Assembly (NCBI GenBank): GCA_964506935.1
Contig: CAZDOD010000009.1
Location: forward strand, 1-29,761
Direction: 5' to 3'
Source of the DNA: CAZDOD01 sp964506935
GTDB lineage: Bacteria > Desulfobacterota > Zymogenia > Zymogenales > Zymogenaceae
Length of the DNA stretch: 29,761 bases
Under the pieces are notes generated by a model. That model did not search any database and had not been told where the DNA came from. It saw only the letters and a list, made by a program, of their open reading frames with translations. Below, in pieces: positions 7,183 to 15,838 of this stretch (within the stretch, counting starts at the first letter, position 1; each line of letters opens with the position of its first letter). The position numbers were made by a program, and so were the translations under genes.

Positions 7183-7215
7183 AAAGAAGGCCCGCCACTT
7201 TGGCAGGCCTTCTTT
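7183..7215. terminator. Bidirectional terminator between pilin and skp-like gene
   Basis: AAAGAAGGCC and GGCCTTCTTT pair around an inner GCCA/TGGC stem, with T runs on both strands. It can serve both the plus-strand pilin gene and the convergent minus-strand OmpH gene. Confidence 0.92.
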
Positions 7216-7238
7216 TATTTGTAACTAGACCGAAATCG

Positions 7239-7751
7239 TTACTTTTTGTTCAATTCCTTAATCACTTTTTCGGTGATATCAACACTCGACGGAAAATAGA
7301 GTACTGCGGAATTGGTCCTCTCCAATATTATCGTGTATCCTTCTTCCTTGCCTATCTTATCGATGATATCTTTGGTCTGGGTGAGGATAACCTGGGCCAA
7401 TTCGAAATCCTTCATCTGGAGTTCATACTCGTAGTCCTGTAGCTTCCTCTTGAAATCAAGGAGCTTGTCTTCATAGTTCCTCTGCTTTTCGGCCAGTGCG
7501 GTTGGCGAGAGCATGGGCGCCTGCTTTTCTATCTCGGCCTTTATTGCGAGGAGCTTGTCCTGCTCCCTTTTGACCTCGGCCTCGGCCGTTTTGATCTTGG
7601 CGTTCATCTCGGTCTTAGCCTTTTTCCCAGCCTCAGAGAGGTCGATAACTTTCATGAGGTCCAAAACACCGACTTTTACGTCGGCCGCAAAGACGGGGAC
7701 ACAGAAGACAGTTACGATGATGAATGTTATTAAAAGACTTGTCCTTTTCAT
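7239..7751 (-). CDS. Skp/OmpH family periplasmic chaperone
   Basis: 170 residues. Residues 1-22 form a signal peptide (MKRTSLLITFIIVTVFCVPVFA), followed by VKVGVLDLMKVI, the typical OmpH strand. A long charged coiled coil (about 40-130, rich in Lys, Glu, Ala and Leu) and a small C-terminal body region (YTIILERTNSAVLYFPSSVDIT) complete the protein. The family holds unfolded outer-membrane proteins in the periplasm as trimers with helical tentacles. ATG 7751 follows AGGAGAATTTA, a good ribosome-binding site. It is not next to bamA or lpxD as often elsewhere, so it may be an extra copy. The family call is firm; the exact client set is unknown. Confidence 0.9.
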   Translation of the reverse strand: MKRTSLLITFIIVTVFCVPVFAADVKVGVLDLMKVIDLSEAGKKAKTEMNAKIKTAEAEVKREQDKLLAIKAEIEKQAPMLSPTALAEKQRNYEDKLLDFKRKLQDYEYELQMKDFELAQVILTQTKDIIDKIGKEEGYTIILERTNSAVLYFPSSVDITEKVIKELNKK

Positions 7752-7984
7752 TAAATTCTCCTTCCTTTTTTGTCAGACTATGGTCTATCTTTTAATTTTT
7801 CTGAGAAAACAAAGATAGAAATAAAATTCGAACTAAAACTATATATCTATATCACCCTCTAAGGAAAATATCAAGAAAAAACTTCGAGTTGCTTATGCTT
7901 TTTTTGTACGAGCCAAAAAAATAGCCCTTTAAATTAGAAAGCCCTAATCTACCGTCACTTTTTTAAAATGTTTCCCCCCAAAAA

Positions 7985-8722
7985 CTACCTTGCCGTTATC
8001 CACCTTCCCGACCGGATATTCATGCCGCCGCCAGTCACCTCACCACCGGGATCTACCACCACCTCGATGTAGCTGTCACCTTGATCGGCCGTCCAGAGTG
8101 TAGTTACATATGCCGAATCCCCGGCGTGGATATCGACCACGGTACGATCGAACGAGAAACCATCTTCGTAGAAATATATCGAAACGCCCCGCGCCTCTTC
8201 GTTTCCGAGATTATCCACCTCAACCCCTATCTCGACGTCATCGCCCGGGTCGGGAAAGGGAGGGGATAGATCGAGACCACCAACGATCTTGAGCAGAACA
8301 CCGCGAATAATCTCCTTTCCAACTAAAAGATCTGTCTGCCAGAATTCCCCCGGTATTTCAGGAGATACATCACCCATGACCTCATAAAGCTTTACCGAGA
8401 GCTTATATTCCTTGGGGGATTGTGGTTTAAAATATAACAAAAAATCCCCCTCGCCTCCGGATGGAACGAATGTCGTGGATTCGTCGGCCGCAATACCGTC
8501 GACGAAAAGGCGTCCGGTGACATTTTTATCTTCCGGTGAGATATTTTTAAAGATCAACTTGATCTCCACTTTTTCACCGGCGGTCGGGGTCTGGGGCCTT
8601 ATAAAACTTTCTTTTATAAGGAGCAAATCACTTGCATAGATATCGGTTTCTTCACTATAGAGGATAGCGGGCAGAAAGAGGATCCCTATAAGAAGACAAA
8701 AGATAAGACAAAGGTATCTCAT
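7985..8722 (-). CDS. Secreted protein with CARDB-like beta-sandwich domains
   Basis: 245 residues with a signal peptide (about 1-22, LCLIFCLLIGILFLPAILYS). Two segments look like CARDB adhesion-type domains. One at about 30-120 has IRPQTPTAGEKVEIKLIFKN and a later KEYKLSVKL. The other at about 145-240 has PFPDPGDDVEIGVEVDNLGN and a later SYIEVVVDPGG. Repeated 'increase, then difference between neighbours' beta-strand patterns of this kind mediate adhesion or complex assembly outside the cytoplasm. It is the last gene of the operon barrel-FecR-CARDB, 92 bases after the FecR gene. No catalytic residues are evident. The domain call is by pattern and could equally be described as a generic Ig-like fold. 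Confidence 0.68.
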   Translation of the reverse strand: MRYLCLIFCLLIGILFLPAILYSEETDIYASDLLLIKESFIRPQTPTAGEKVEIKLIFKNISPEDKNVTGRLFVDGIAADESTTFVPSGGEGDFLLYFKPQSPKEYKLSVKLYEVMGDVSPEIPGEFWQTDLLVGKEIIRGVLLKIVGGLDLSPPFPDPGDDVEIGVEVDNLGNEEARGVSIYFYEDGFSFDRTVVDIHAGDSAYVTTLWTADQGDSYIEVVVDPGGEVTGGGMNIRSGRWITAR

Positions 8723-8814
8723 ATTGTTTTAAAAGGCCCAAAAAATTTTTGCGAAAAACACAAAACCGACCAAATCACAATATTTGGTTTCGGATAAAAA
8801 ACCTCCAAAGATCA

Positions 8815-10569
8815 TCAAGGCAGATCTATCTCTTCTGTGATGTCGTAACCATACTCGGTAAATGTCACAACCAGCTCTTTGCTTCCAGTGTCCGAGTATA
8901 AAACAGGTGTTGGAGCGCAGGCCGATGATATACACGTGTTGGGAGAAACAGTCAATTCCATGACGAACTCGCCGCCGAAACCATCTTCCTCGCCCGTTAT
9001 TGATTCGTAATATATCCTGTGGAGCACGGCGGGATGACCCGATGGGTTGCAGTCCGTGTACATGGGCACTGTTATATCCTGGACGCTGTCGGGGACACGC
9101 GGAGCACGAAGCATTATTCGCAACGAATTGTCGCACAGAGGCGTGTAGACATTAGAAATAAGCTTTAGCTCCATTTTCCCCGGCTTTTCCATAAACCAGT
9201 CTCCCTCGGCGTGGACGAGGCGAAATTCATCGGCCTTGGAAAGCCACCATTTTGTAGTGCCATCAAAGGGGGTGCCGCCAACGGTTGCGGTCCATCTCGT
9301 GCTCGCAATAATCTTATCTCCGGCCTCGTTGACCTGATTTATCTGATAGCTAAGGGTCAAATCTATCAGGTCGCCGAAGAATTCGAGGATGCCGTCCTCT
9401 ATGAACTCCTCTTTTGAGTAGTATTCGTTGAGACTCCCGTCGTAATCATTGGAGATTATGTCAGAGAGGCCCATTGCGTCACCGATCTCGACATAGTCGA
9501 AAAAATTATCGAGAAAACTCCTTGCTATCTCCTCGTAATCGAGATCCAAATACGTGATCTCCCAGGGGCCTATCTCGTAGGGGTCGGATACCGCTCCCCT
9601 GTCGTTTTCGGCCCTCAACATCAGTTCATACACGATATCTTCGGTGGGTGTAAAATCGAAGTACCAGTGATCGGTCCCTGTGGCAACATCCCACACACCA
9701 CCGCCGTCAAGGCTGTACTCGACCCTGCTCACGATGTATCTATCGTCTTGGGCGTCTCCGCTAACATAGACCTTGCCGTCGACATTGAGGTCGTCTTTTG
9801 TCAGGCTCAATGTATCATCGACGTCCTCGAGGTTGATCCTGTTGTTTACAAAGGCGCGGCTGATGTATGGAGGTTCTACGTCTTGGGATGGGATAATCTT
9901 CTTCCCCTTTATCTCCATCTCATCGAGAAATTTCTTCAATTTCTTGGGATCAATTCCGACGACCTCACCGGGCTCAACATCGGAATAGACCATGAGCTCC
10001 TCCTTCGTGCAGACATCTATCGGGTCGAGGGAGGGAAAGTTCGTTGCGACCACATAGCAGCAATCGCTTATACCAATAACATTGGTCTGGCCGGTATCGG
10101 GATTAAATATCGTTCCGAAGTCCGTCCCCCTAACTCCGACCGTGGCGTTTTCGGTCTCGATGGTAAACTTGGATTCCTTTTTCATAAATGGTGTTACGAC
10201 AGCCCTTATCTTTCCCCTGATGAGGCCAAACGTGCTCGTCCTTATCTCGGTTATCTCTACCATACCCAACTCTTTTATTGCCACACGGCTGTCGGGGCCT
10301 ATCTTGAGGATACTCCCGTCCGAGAGCTTTAGCTCGACCTCTCCCTCGGTTCCGGTCTCTATCTCGTCCCCCTCCTTTACTTCCGTCCCCTCAACGAGCG
10401 AGATCCAGCTTTCTGTCCCCATAAGCTTTATGTCCACAAAGCCTTCGGTGTATGTTACGACGGCGGTATTAGACACCTCATCTTTGGCGTAGACAAAGAT
10501 ACTTAATATCAAGCCGAATGTGAAAACAGAAATAAGAAGAGCCCTGAGCGCTATTCTTTTATTATTCAT
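8815..10569 (-). CDS. Secreted FecR-domain protein
   Basis: About 584 residues. A signal peptide or membrane anchor (ALLISVFTFGLILSIFVYA) is followed by a FecR domain at about 35-170, with VVTYTEGFVDIKLMG, GDEIETGTEGEVELKLSDGS and IETENATVGVRGTDFGT. The second half contains a predicted beta-sandwich region (about 230-340) and a region around 345-460 resembling an NTF2-like fold (IARSFLDNFFDYVEIGD, TRWTATVGG). FecR domains outside siderophore signalling are common in secreted or surface complexes. I prefer the second ATG (10569): GGAGG sits just before it, inside the first four codons of the longer reading from 10581. The gene follows the outer-membrane barrel gene directly. The stop TGA overlaps an ATG (TGATG) of a doubtful 28-codon frame. 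Confidence 0.85.
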   Translation of the reverse strand: MNNKRIALRALLISVFTFGLILSIFVYAKDEVSNTAVVTYTEGFVDIKLMGTESWISLVEGTEVKEGDEIETGTEGEVELKLSDGSILKIGPDSRVAIKELGMVEITEIRTSTFGLIRGKIRAVVTPFMKKESKFTIETENATVGVRGTDFGTIFNPDTGQTNVIGISDCCYVVATNFPSLDPIDVCTKEELMVYSDVEPGEVVGIDPKKLKKFLDEMEIKGKKIIPSQDVEPPYISRAFVNNRINLEDVDDTLSLTKDDLNVDGKVYVSGDAQDDRYIVSRVEYSLDGGGVWDVATGTDHWYFDFTPTEDIVYELMLRAENDRGAVSDPYEIGPWEITYLDLDYEEIARSFLDNFFDYVEIGDAMGLSDIISNDYDGSLNEYYSKEEFIEDGILEFFGDLIDLTLSYQINQVNEAGDKIIASTRWTATVGGTPFDGTTKWWLSKADEFRLVHAEGDWFMEKPGKMELKLISNVYTPLCDNSLRIMLRAPRVPDSVQDITVPMYTDCNPSGHPAVLHRIYYESITGEEDGFGGEFVMELTVSPNTCISSACAPTPVLYSDTGSKELVVTFTEYGYDITEEIDLP

Positions 10570-10586
10570 TTCATCCTCCATCCGCT

Positions 10587-12212
10587 CTAGAAGTGGACAG
10601 CAAAATTGAGCATGTAGATATTCTCGCCGTATCTGTCATCATGATCGGTAGACCAGAAATCCATGTTTTCATAACTAACGCCAAGGGTGGATTTCATGGA
10701 ATCTGTTTCATGGAGGACCTGATCGAGTGCCACTTTGATGCTGGTTCTCCTTGTGTCAGCAGCATCATCGGCACAGGTGATGACACCGAGGTATTTGACA
10801 TTCAGGCTCGTTTTGGTGGGCTCATAGAATATTCCCAGGCTGGCGTCCGAGACATGCGAGATGGAGTCGAGGGCCATGTCGGGATTTTGCTCAAATGTCT
10901 TCTTAAAATCGACCTTGTATCCGAGCTTCAGATCCCAGTCGAGTCCGAGGGCGTAAAAACCGTAGCCCCACTTTGCACCTACCGTGTTGATGATCGTATC
11001 GGTAGCGTCGCTGGTATGATCGTTGGTGTTCCTGAAGCGGTACTCGATCGAATAGCGCATCTTATCGTATCTATTCGAGATGAGAAATTTGGCCTCATAG
11101 GTATCTTCATTGACGCTCCTTGGGAAATCGTTTGACATGCTGTCATTATAGTTTAATCTCATATCTAACATGAGGTTCTTGAAATATACGTCTTTGTCGT
11201 GAAATGGTCTGATGACCAGTCCGAGTTCGGAGTAGTGTTTGTAGGTACGGTAATCGGCGTCCGATTCGGGGGTCAGGTCGTCCCTCGTAAACTTATACTT
11301 ACCCCAAAGGTTCCACATCCTCGAAGGCGTGTATCTAAATTCTGTTTTTATCGTCTCACGGTCACGTGCGGCCGTGCCCATAATCGTCATGAAGTCGGGC
11401 TCGACGCGCTCGTAGTCTAGAGAAAGCTTAAGCTCCCTGATTGGTCTGTAGTCAGCTTCGATGTTTAGCGCCCACCCATCGAGATTCAAGCTGGGATCGG
11501 CCTCGTGATAGAGACTGAATGCGGCCTCACCCTTTACCTGGAGCTTTCGATCGAGGAGCTTTAACCTCGTGTCGAAAGACCATACGTCGTTGCTGTAGTC
11601 GGCAATGGAAGTTCCGGAATAGAGCTTTGACACCTCGGTGTGTATATAAGAGAATCCAAAGAGATACTCGGAGCGTGGGGTATATTCGATCCTCCCACCA
11701 CCTAAGAAGTGCTCATAGAGGTCGTCATGGATATCTCTGTTTCTCCCGCCGAGGGCCATAAATTTGAAAGAGGGGGAGGGCTTATACCAGACCTTTGCAC
11801 CGAGGAAGGTGTTGTTGAAAGTATATTTTGTATAGTATTCGCTGATGTCACCTATGGCCAGCTCGAAATCCTCGCCGTATAGCCTGAGATACGCCTGTAA
11901 AACCTTCCACCTGTGGTTCATAACAGCTTTATCGGAGGTGTTTCGGACATGGGCGAAAAACTCGATAGCGAGGTCGTCGGTGACCTTTTTATCCATCCTT
12001 ACCTTGAGGTTTTCGCTGTAGTGCCAATTATCCTTGTGTTCAGAATCTACATCGAGCGACGATTTATCTACATTCCCATAGACGTTTTCATAGTAGACAT
12101 CGATTGAATAGTCGAGGGAAAGCCTCCCATCTTCCCAGGTTATGGAAGAGGCTGTAAAGGGGGAAAAGACCGTTAGTAATAAAAAACAGCAAGAAAGAAT
12201 TACCTTTTTCAT
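10587..12212 (-). CDS. Outer-membrane beta-barrel protein
   Basis: 541 residues. A signal peptide (MKKVILSCCFLLLTVFSPFTASS) is followed by many alternating strands with aromatic girdles, such as LSLDYSIDVYYENVY, LAIEFFAHVRN, FLGAKVWYKPSPSFKFMALGG and YSIEYRFRN. The chain ends in NFAVHF; a C-terminal Phe is the BAM insertion signal. About 20 or more strands are likely. I know no named family with confidence. It is the first gene of a three-gene envelope operon and may be the pore or anchor for the FecR-domain protein. AAAGGATATT precedes ATG 12212. A promoter lies about 45 bases upstream. Confidence 0.83.
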   Translation of the reverse strand: MKKVILSCCFLLLTVFSPFTASSITWEDGRLSLDYSIDVYYENVYGNVDKSSLDVDSEHKDNWHYSENLKVRMDKKVTDDLAIEFFAHVRNTSDKAVMNHRWKVLQAYLRLYGEDFELAIGDISEYYTKYTFNNTFLGAKVWYKPSPSFKFMALGGRNRDIHDDLYEHFLGGGRIEYTPRSEYLFGFSYIHTEVSKLYSGTSIADYSNDVWSFDTRLKLLDRKLQVKGEAAFSLYHEADPSLNLDGWALNIEADYRPIRELKLSLDYERVEPDFMTIMGTAARDRETIKTEFRYTPSRMWNLWGKYKFTRDDLTPESDADYRTYKHYSELGLVIRPFHDKDVYFKNLMLDMRLNYNDSMSNDFPRSVNEDTYEAKFLISNRYDKMRYSIEYRFRNTNDHTSDATDTIINTVGAKWGYGFYALGLDWDLKLGYKVDFKKTFEQNPDMALDSISHVSDASLGIFYEPTKTSLNVKYLGVITCADDAADTRRTSIKVALDQVLHETDSMKSTLGVSYENMDFWSTDHDDRYGENIYMLNFAVHF

Positions 12213-12254
12213 AATATCCTTTTAAAATTGGAGCAAAATAGGAAACTTTTTACT

Positions 12255-12283
12255 ATTTAAATATAGATTTTTCTATATGTCAA
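12255..12283 (-). promoter_or_regulatory. Promoter of the barrel-FecR-CARDB operon
   Basis: On the minus strand TTGACA (12283-12278), a 17-base spacer, then TTAAAT (12260-12255). The start would be near 12248, giving a leader of about 36 bases. Confidence 0.6.
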
Positions 12284-12433
12284 TAGAAAAACTTTAGTTA
12301 TCTAGTCGAAAAAAGGGGATTTTTTAGTAACTCGACACACGAAATCAGCAATTGTGGTGTTAATTTTGTATTTAATTAGATGCCCGAGGTTTTAGGGCAA
12401 AAATTTTCCCGAGACGACCTAGAAAAAGACATC

Positions 12434-12991
12434 TCACGTATCTTTTTTAGGCTTCAAATCTTCCTTTAGGATGGCATATTCTTCCATGTCCTGAAATTCG
12501 CCCCACTTTATGACGTTTTTTCGCCTTGTCCCTTCATGTTGCATCCCGATCTTCTGCATTACCCTCCCGGAGACCGGGTTTCTCTTAAAATGGCCGGCCG
12601 AGATGCGGTTAAGCCCCAGCTCCTCGAACCCGAACCTTACAACGGCGAGTGCGGCCTCGGTTGCATAGCCGCTACCCCAGTATGGTTTTCCGATCCAGTA
12701 TCCGAGGGTCGCCCTTAGATGAAGCCTGTCTATCACGAGCCCGACGGCGCCTATGAGGGTTTTATTCGATTTTATCACCACGGCGAAATTTGCGATTTTG
12801 TCTTCGATGTATCCCTTTTGGTGTGTGCCGATCCATTCCTCGGCCATCCCGGACTCGTACGGGTGGGGGATCTCGAGCGTGTTTAGTGCGACATCCCTGT
12901 CTCCGGCAAGGCGCATTACATCCGGGGCGTCGGAGAGCTTAAACGGCCTCAAGAACAGGCGCTCCGTCTCGATTTCGGGCTGTACCTTCAA
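12434..12991 (-). CDS. GNAT family N-acetyltransferase (RimJ/RimL type)
   Basis: 185 residues of the Acetyltransf_3 group. The N-terminal ETERLFLRPFKLSDAPDVMRL is typical. The acetyl-CoA loop is in GYWIGKPYWGSGYATEA, and GLNRISAGHFKRNPVSGRVMQKIGM gives the last strand and helix. Such enzymes acetylate the N-terminus of ribosomal proteins or small molecules; the substrate cannot be read from the sequence. The start appears to be TTG 12991: an in-frame stop lies four codons upstream and no ATG precedes the conserved part. It is a single-gene unit on the minus strand. Confidence 0.88.
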   Translation of the reverse strand: MKVQPEIETERLFLRPFKLSDAPDVMRLAGDRDVALNTLEIPHPYESGMAEEWIGTHQKGYIEDKIANFAVVIKSNKTLIGAVGLVIDRLHLRATLGYWIGKPYWGSGYATEAALAVVRFGFEELGLNRISAGHFKRNPVSGRVMQKIGMQHEGTRRKNVIKWGEFQDMEEYAILKEDLKPKKDT

Positions 12992-13257
12992 TTTAGAATC
13001 TCATCCCTTAAGTGTCATCTTAATTAATCTATCTATCTTTTAGGAGATATCGTCCATGTATCTGAACCTTCTTCGGTTTCTATCAATCCCTCGGTTGAAA
13101 TGTCAAGAGAAAACTAAAATTGAAAAGCCGTAGAGATATACTGTTTGGGTATCGTAGATTTTAAGAAAAGTGGCGAATAGGATTAGTGTCAGGATAGATG
13201 AGATAGACTTTACTTTGGAAAGGGAGGGCTTGTACAGTTTTCGATGTTTAAATAAAA

Positions 13258-13283
13258 AAGAAGGGCTATTTTTGGCCCCTCTT
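13258..13283 (-). terminator. Intrinsic terminator after the first V4R gene
   Basis: On the minus strand GAGGGGC (13281-13275) pairs with GCCCTTC (13266-13260) with one G-T pair and runs into TTTTTTA. It forms part of a roughly 95-base sequence with a diverged copy at about 15762-15840. Confidence 0.82.
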
Positions 13284-13324
13284 TTTTCAAGATAAAAGGA
13301 ATTTAACTTTTTAGATTTTTAGTC

Positions 13325-13915
13325 TCATTCTTTTTTTGTTAATACAAAATAACATGTATTATCCCCCTTTGCCTTGCACTTAACCTCCTTGGATATATAT
13401 GCACCCTTCCCAAACGCCCAGTCGCAGGCATATTGCGTGATTCCTTCATATAGTGAGCAGATGGGTCTTTTGGAGGTATAGCCTGCGCAAAGCAAGCAAT
13501 CGAAGACATCCAGGTCTGCACCTGTATCGTCATTTGCAACCGGCCGTCCTTTTCCGGAACCGAAACAAAAAAGCTTTGTGGCCTCAAAAAATCTTTCTTT
13601 CGGGGGAAGATTCTCAAATGCATCTAGTACGTGCGCTATCTCTGCGGTGTATTTGATGGTGGTATAACCAATTCTTCTCCAAATGCTGATAGCACCGTTG
13701 AGGCCGAGCAGGTTTACCAATTCCGTATAGATCTTTACCTGCTCGGTGGTGGGCATGCACGGCTCCCAATTATATTCCGGGGGATTTTTGAAGATGTCTG
13801 CAAAACCGATATTTCTGAAAATGATACCGGTACCTCTTTGTCCCAAAATCTCGCTGATACTGTCCATGACCGCTCTTATGGCCATATTCGTTGCCATTCT
13901 TACTTCTTCAGACAT
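13325..13915 (-). CDS. V4R-domain protein (4-vinyl reductase-like small-molecule-binding domain)
   Basis: 196 residues. The N-terminal part (about 1-100) starts with MATNMAIRAVMDSISEILGQRGTG, and the C-terminal V4R part (about 100-196) has FDCLLCAGYTSKRPICSLYEG, then VKCKAKGDNTCYFVL. The closing Cys-x4-GD-x2-Cys-x-F pattern and the earlier Cys pairs are typical of V4R domains, which are predicted ligand or metal sensors. ATG 13915 has TGAGG about 7 bases before it and is preferred to the TTG four codons upstream. A second protein of the same build lies at 24614-25246. No partner kinase or effector is fused, so its output is unknown. Confidence 0.75.
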   Translation of the reverse strand: MSEEVRMATNMAIRAVMDSISEILGQRGTGIIFRNIGFADIFKNPPEYNWEPCMPTTEQVKIYTELVNLLGLNGAISIWRRIGYTTIKYTAEIAHVLDAFENLPPKERFFEATKLFCFGSGKGRPVANDDTGADLDVFDCLLCAGYTSKRPICSLYEGITQYACDWAFGKGAYISKEVKCKAKGDNTCYFVLTKKE

Positions 13916-13985
13916 GATTGACCTCAAAAAGGTAAATACTTCGCAAGAAAAAGGTATATAACTGACAACAATTGATTTACAATAT

Positions 13986-14013
13986 ATTATAAAGGAATAT
14001 GTAGAAAAGTCAA
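13986..14013 (-). promoter_or_regulatory. Promoter of the first V4R gene
   Basis: On the minus strand TTGACT (14013-14008), a 16-base spacer, then a perfect TATAAT (13991-13986). The start would be near 13979, about 64 bases before the ATG. Confidence 0.7.
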
Positions 14014-14061
14014 ATATATTATTTTTTTCGAGAAATTGACTTTCTGTTTTTTAAATAAAAA

Positions 14062-14085
14062 AAGAGGGGCTGTTTGGCCCCTCTT
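14062..14085 (-). terminator. Intrinsic terminator after the 104-residue unknown gene
   Basis: AAGAGGGGC and GCCCCTCTT pair perfectly around a six-base loop, with a T run on the minus strand. Confidence 0.88.
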
Positions 14086-14113
14086 GCTATTTTCCAAAAA
14101 AAGGTTTTTTGTA

Positions 14114-14428
14114 CTAATCCCCCTCATTCGGCTCGACCACGAGATCCATTACCCGCTTGAATCTTTTTAGTTCCTTTACGAGGCCGGCCCACTCGTTCTC
14201 GTCTTTTACGATCTTGGGAAGGTCCTTCGTGGCGAAGAGGTGCATCTCTGTGGGGAGGCCTCTTGCCTGAACGTCGATCTTACCCATATCGAACTTCTTT
14301 TTCGCCTCGTCGACGGCGTCGGAAAAAGCCGTCTGTGCCGCGATTATCGTGTCGTAATCGCCCCCGGCCTCAAGTATGCCGATAAGGTTATCGAGTTTCT
14401 CTCTTAATATTCCGATTCTATTTTCCAT
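14114..14428 (-). CDS. Small helical protein of unknown function
   Basis: 104 residues; I do not recognise the family. It looks like helix-rich cytoplasmic protein: MENRIGILREKLDNLIGILEAGG and FSDAVDEAKKKFDMG form amphipathic helices, then MHLFATKDLPKIV, then KELKRFKRVMDLVV. There is no signal peptide or Cys pair. ATG 14428 has AGGAA 6 bases upstream and is preferred to the GTG four codons earlier. The gene has its own terminator at 14062-14085. Codon use matches its neighbours rather than the AT-rich SIR2 gene next door, so it is probably a native gene. Confidence 0.7.
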   Translation of the reverse strand: MENRIGILREKLDNLIGILEAGGDYDTIIAAQTAFSDAVDEAKKKFDMGKIDVQARGLPTEMHLFATKDLPKIVKDENEWAGLVKELKRFKRVMDLVVEPNEGD

Positions 14429-14570
14429 GTAGTTCCTCACAGAATCTTAAAGTGAATAGCAACTGCAAAATCCAACGATTTAAAACTAATGTAAAGGGCT
14501 TTGATTCCAATTTACAATCATAATAGGATATTAAACACTATTATATTTGTCAAGTATTGCGTTGTTTTTT

Positions 14571-15584
14571 TTATTCCTTGTTTTCTTCATCAATTAAAGG
14601 TTTATACCATTCTAATAATTCATCAAAATTTAACTCCTTTGGAATTTTATTATTATCTAAAAACATAATTTCCATGGTCCTATTCCACATTGCTTCACAA
14701 GATCTTCGAGGATGATTTGCGACCCAAGAAACATAAAAATCTTTAGATATTTGATAATGATGTGTATGTATAAAAGGTTCCCAAGTCCTTACAAGTTCGT
14801 CTTCCTCTTTAATGTCAATGATTTCAATTTGCTCCAGATTTCTTTCATATTTATTTCCCCAAGCTTCTTTCATAATTTGAATAGCTTCAACATCTGATGT
14901 AGGTGCGCTATAACCAAATATTGTTAGCATATATGCAACTCGAAGAGCATTTCTGAAAGATTTCCATTCCAGAGATATATAAGGATCATCATTATATTGT
15001 TTATTTTCAATGGGATAAAGAAGTTTCGTTTGTGTAAATTTCTTACCACATATTCTACAATAACCATCAATAGGTCCTTTCTTCCTATCCCCTTCACAAT
15101 ATCCAATAGAGACATTTCCATGCAGGAAAGCAATATGTGGTAAATTTATCCCCTTTTGAAATAGCCTTAACCATGATTGCCATAAGAAAGGGTCCCAATT
15201 AAAAGTTACTACTAAATCTTTTTTGCGCAAAGATAACAAGAGGTGATCGTAAATAGTAGGATGATCAGGGAGTATCATCCTCGAGAAATATAAATAAATC
15301 TCATTTTCTAGCCTTTCAATTAAATACGTAAACCTCTTTCTGATATATAGCTTGCTATAAATCTCCTCGAAATCCCGCCCCTCATGTTCAATGTTATTCT
15401 CTTCTAAAAGTGACTCAATTCCCAAAATTTCAATCAGGTTGTTCATAAGTGGTAATTTAAGACCGTTTCTATCACCATCCGGAAAAGCTGCTAAACTAGC
15501 ACCCGCCCCTAAGATAAAAATGTGTGGACTATTATTGGATAAATCTCTTATTTCGTTTTCAATAGTCTGAGTGTGTGAAAACAT
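14571..15584 (-). CDS. SIR2-like domain protein, possible anti-phage NADase
   Basis: 337 residues. The SIR2-type Rossmann loop is IFILGAGAS (22-30), the Asn-Asp motif is TFNWDPFL (127-134), the catalytic-type His is in LHGNV (H155), and IFGYSAPTSDVEAI (about 222-236) matches the conserved Gly-Tyr-Ser/Asp strand of the SIR2_2 group. C163, C176 and C179 could form part of a zinc site. Such proteins often cleave NAD+ during phage infection, alone or with partner genes. No partner is adjacent. The gene is clearly richer in A and T than its neighbours (many AAT, ATA and AAA codons), pointing to transfer. Function as defence is an inference. Confidence 0.78.
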   Translation of the reverse strand: MFSHTQTIENEIRDLSNNSPHIFILGAGASLAAFPDGDRNGLKLPLMNNLIEILGIESLLEENNIEHEGRDFEEIYSKLYIRKRFTYLIERLENEIYLYFSRMILPDHPTIYDHLLLSLRKKDLVVTFNWDPFLWQSWLRLFQKGINLPHIAFLHGNVSIGYCEGDRKKGPIDGYCRICGKKFTQTKLLYPIENKQYNDDPYISLEWKSFRNALRVAYMLTIFGYSAPTSDVEAIQIMKEAWGNKYERNLEQIEIIDIKEEDELVRTWEPFIHTHHYQISKDFYVSWVANHPRRSCEAMWNRTMEIMFLDNNKIPKELNFDELLEWYKPLIDEENKE

Positions 15585-15673
15585 TTATTATTACTTTTAT
15601 AATATATATAATTCTTCTAACTTAAAAATCTCAATGGATTAAGAAAAACAAAATATTATCTTGGGTTTTTTTA

Positions 15674-15701
15674 TCATTACTAAAATTTTCTTATTTGTCA
15701 A
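15674..15701 (-). promoter_or_regulatory. Possible promoter of the SIR2-like gene
   Basis: On the minus strand TTGACA (15701-15696), a 16-base spacer, then TAATGA (15679-15674), about 85 bases before the ATG. The -10 box is a weak match in a very AT-rich region. Confidence 0.4.
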
Positions 15702-15818
15702 ATTATTTTGAGATAAGAATTAGAGATTTTTGGGCAACTTCGTCGTTGATTGTGGTTGTTGATTATGAGATAGACCCTATAATGGGGCCTAGTCTGATTT
15801 CGATGTTTAGACAAAAAA

Positions 15819-15838
15819 AGAGGCCTTTTAAGGCCCCT
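15819..15838 (-). terminator. Intrinsic terminator after the lipoprotein gene
   Basis: On the minus strand AGGGGCCTT (15838-15830) pairs with AAGGCCTCT (15827-15819) and is followed by seven T. It resembles the terminator at 13258-13283 including its flank TTTCGATGTTTA. Confidence 0.8.

Noticed and set aside
8729..8815. 28-codon frame whose ATG overlaps the FecR stop (TGATG)
   Set aside because: No ribosome-binding site of its own, aromatic-rich AT-driven composition, and no family; too weak to list as a gene.
9667..10332. Plus-strand frame of 221 residues antisense to the FecR gene
   Set aside because: No ribosome-binding site and no family features; the minus strand carries a clear signal peptide and FecR domain over the same bases.
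10593..11135. Plus-strand frame of 180 residues inside the barrel gene
   Set aside because: Opposite strand of a coherent outer-membrane barrel; no start signal.
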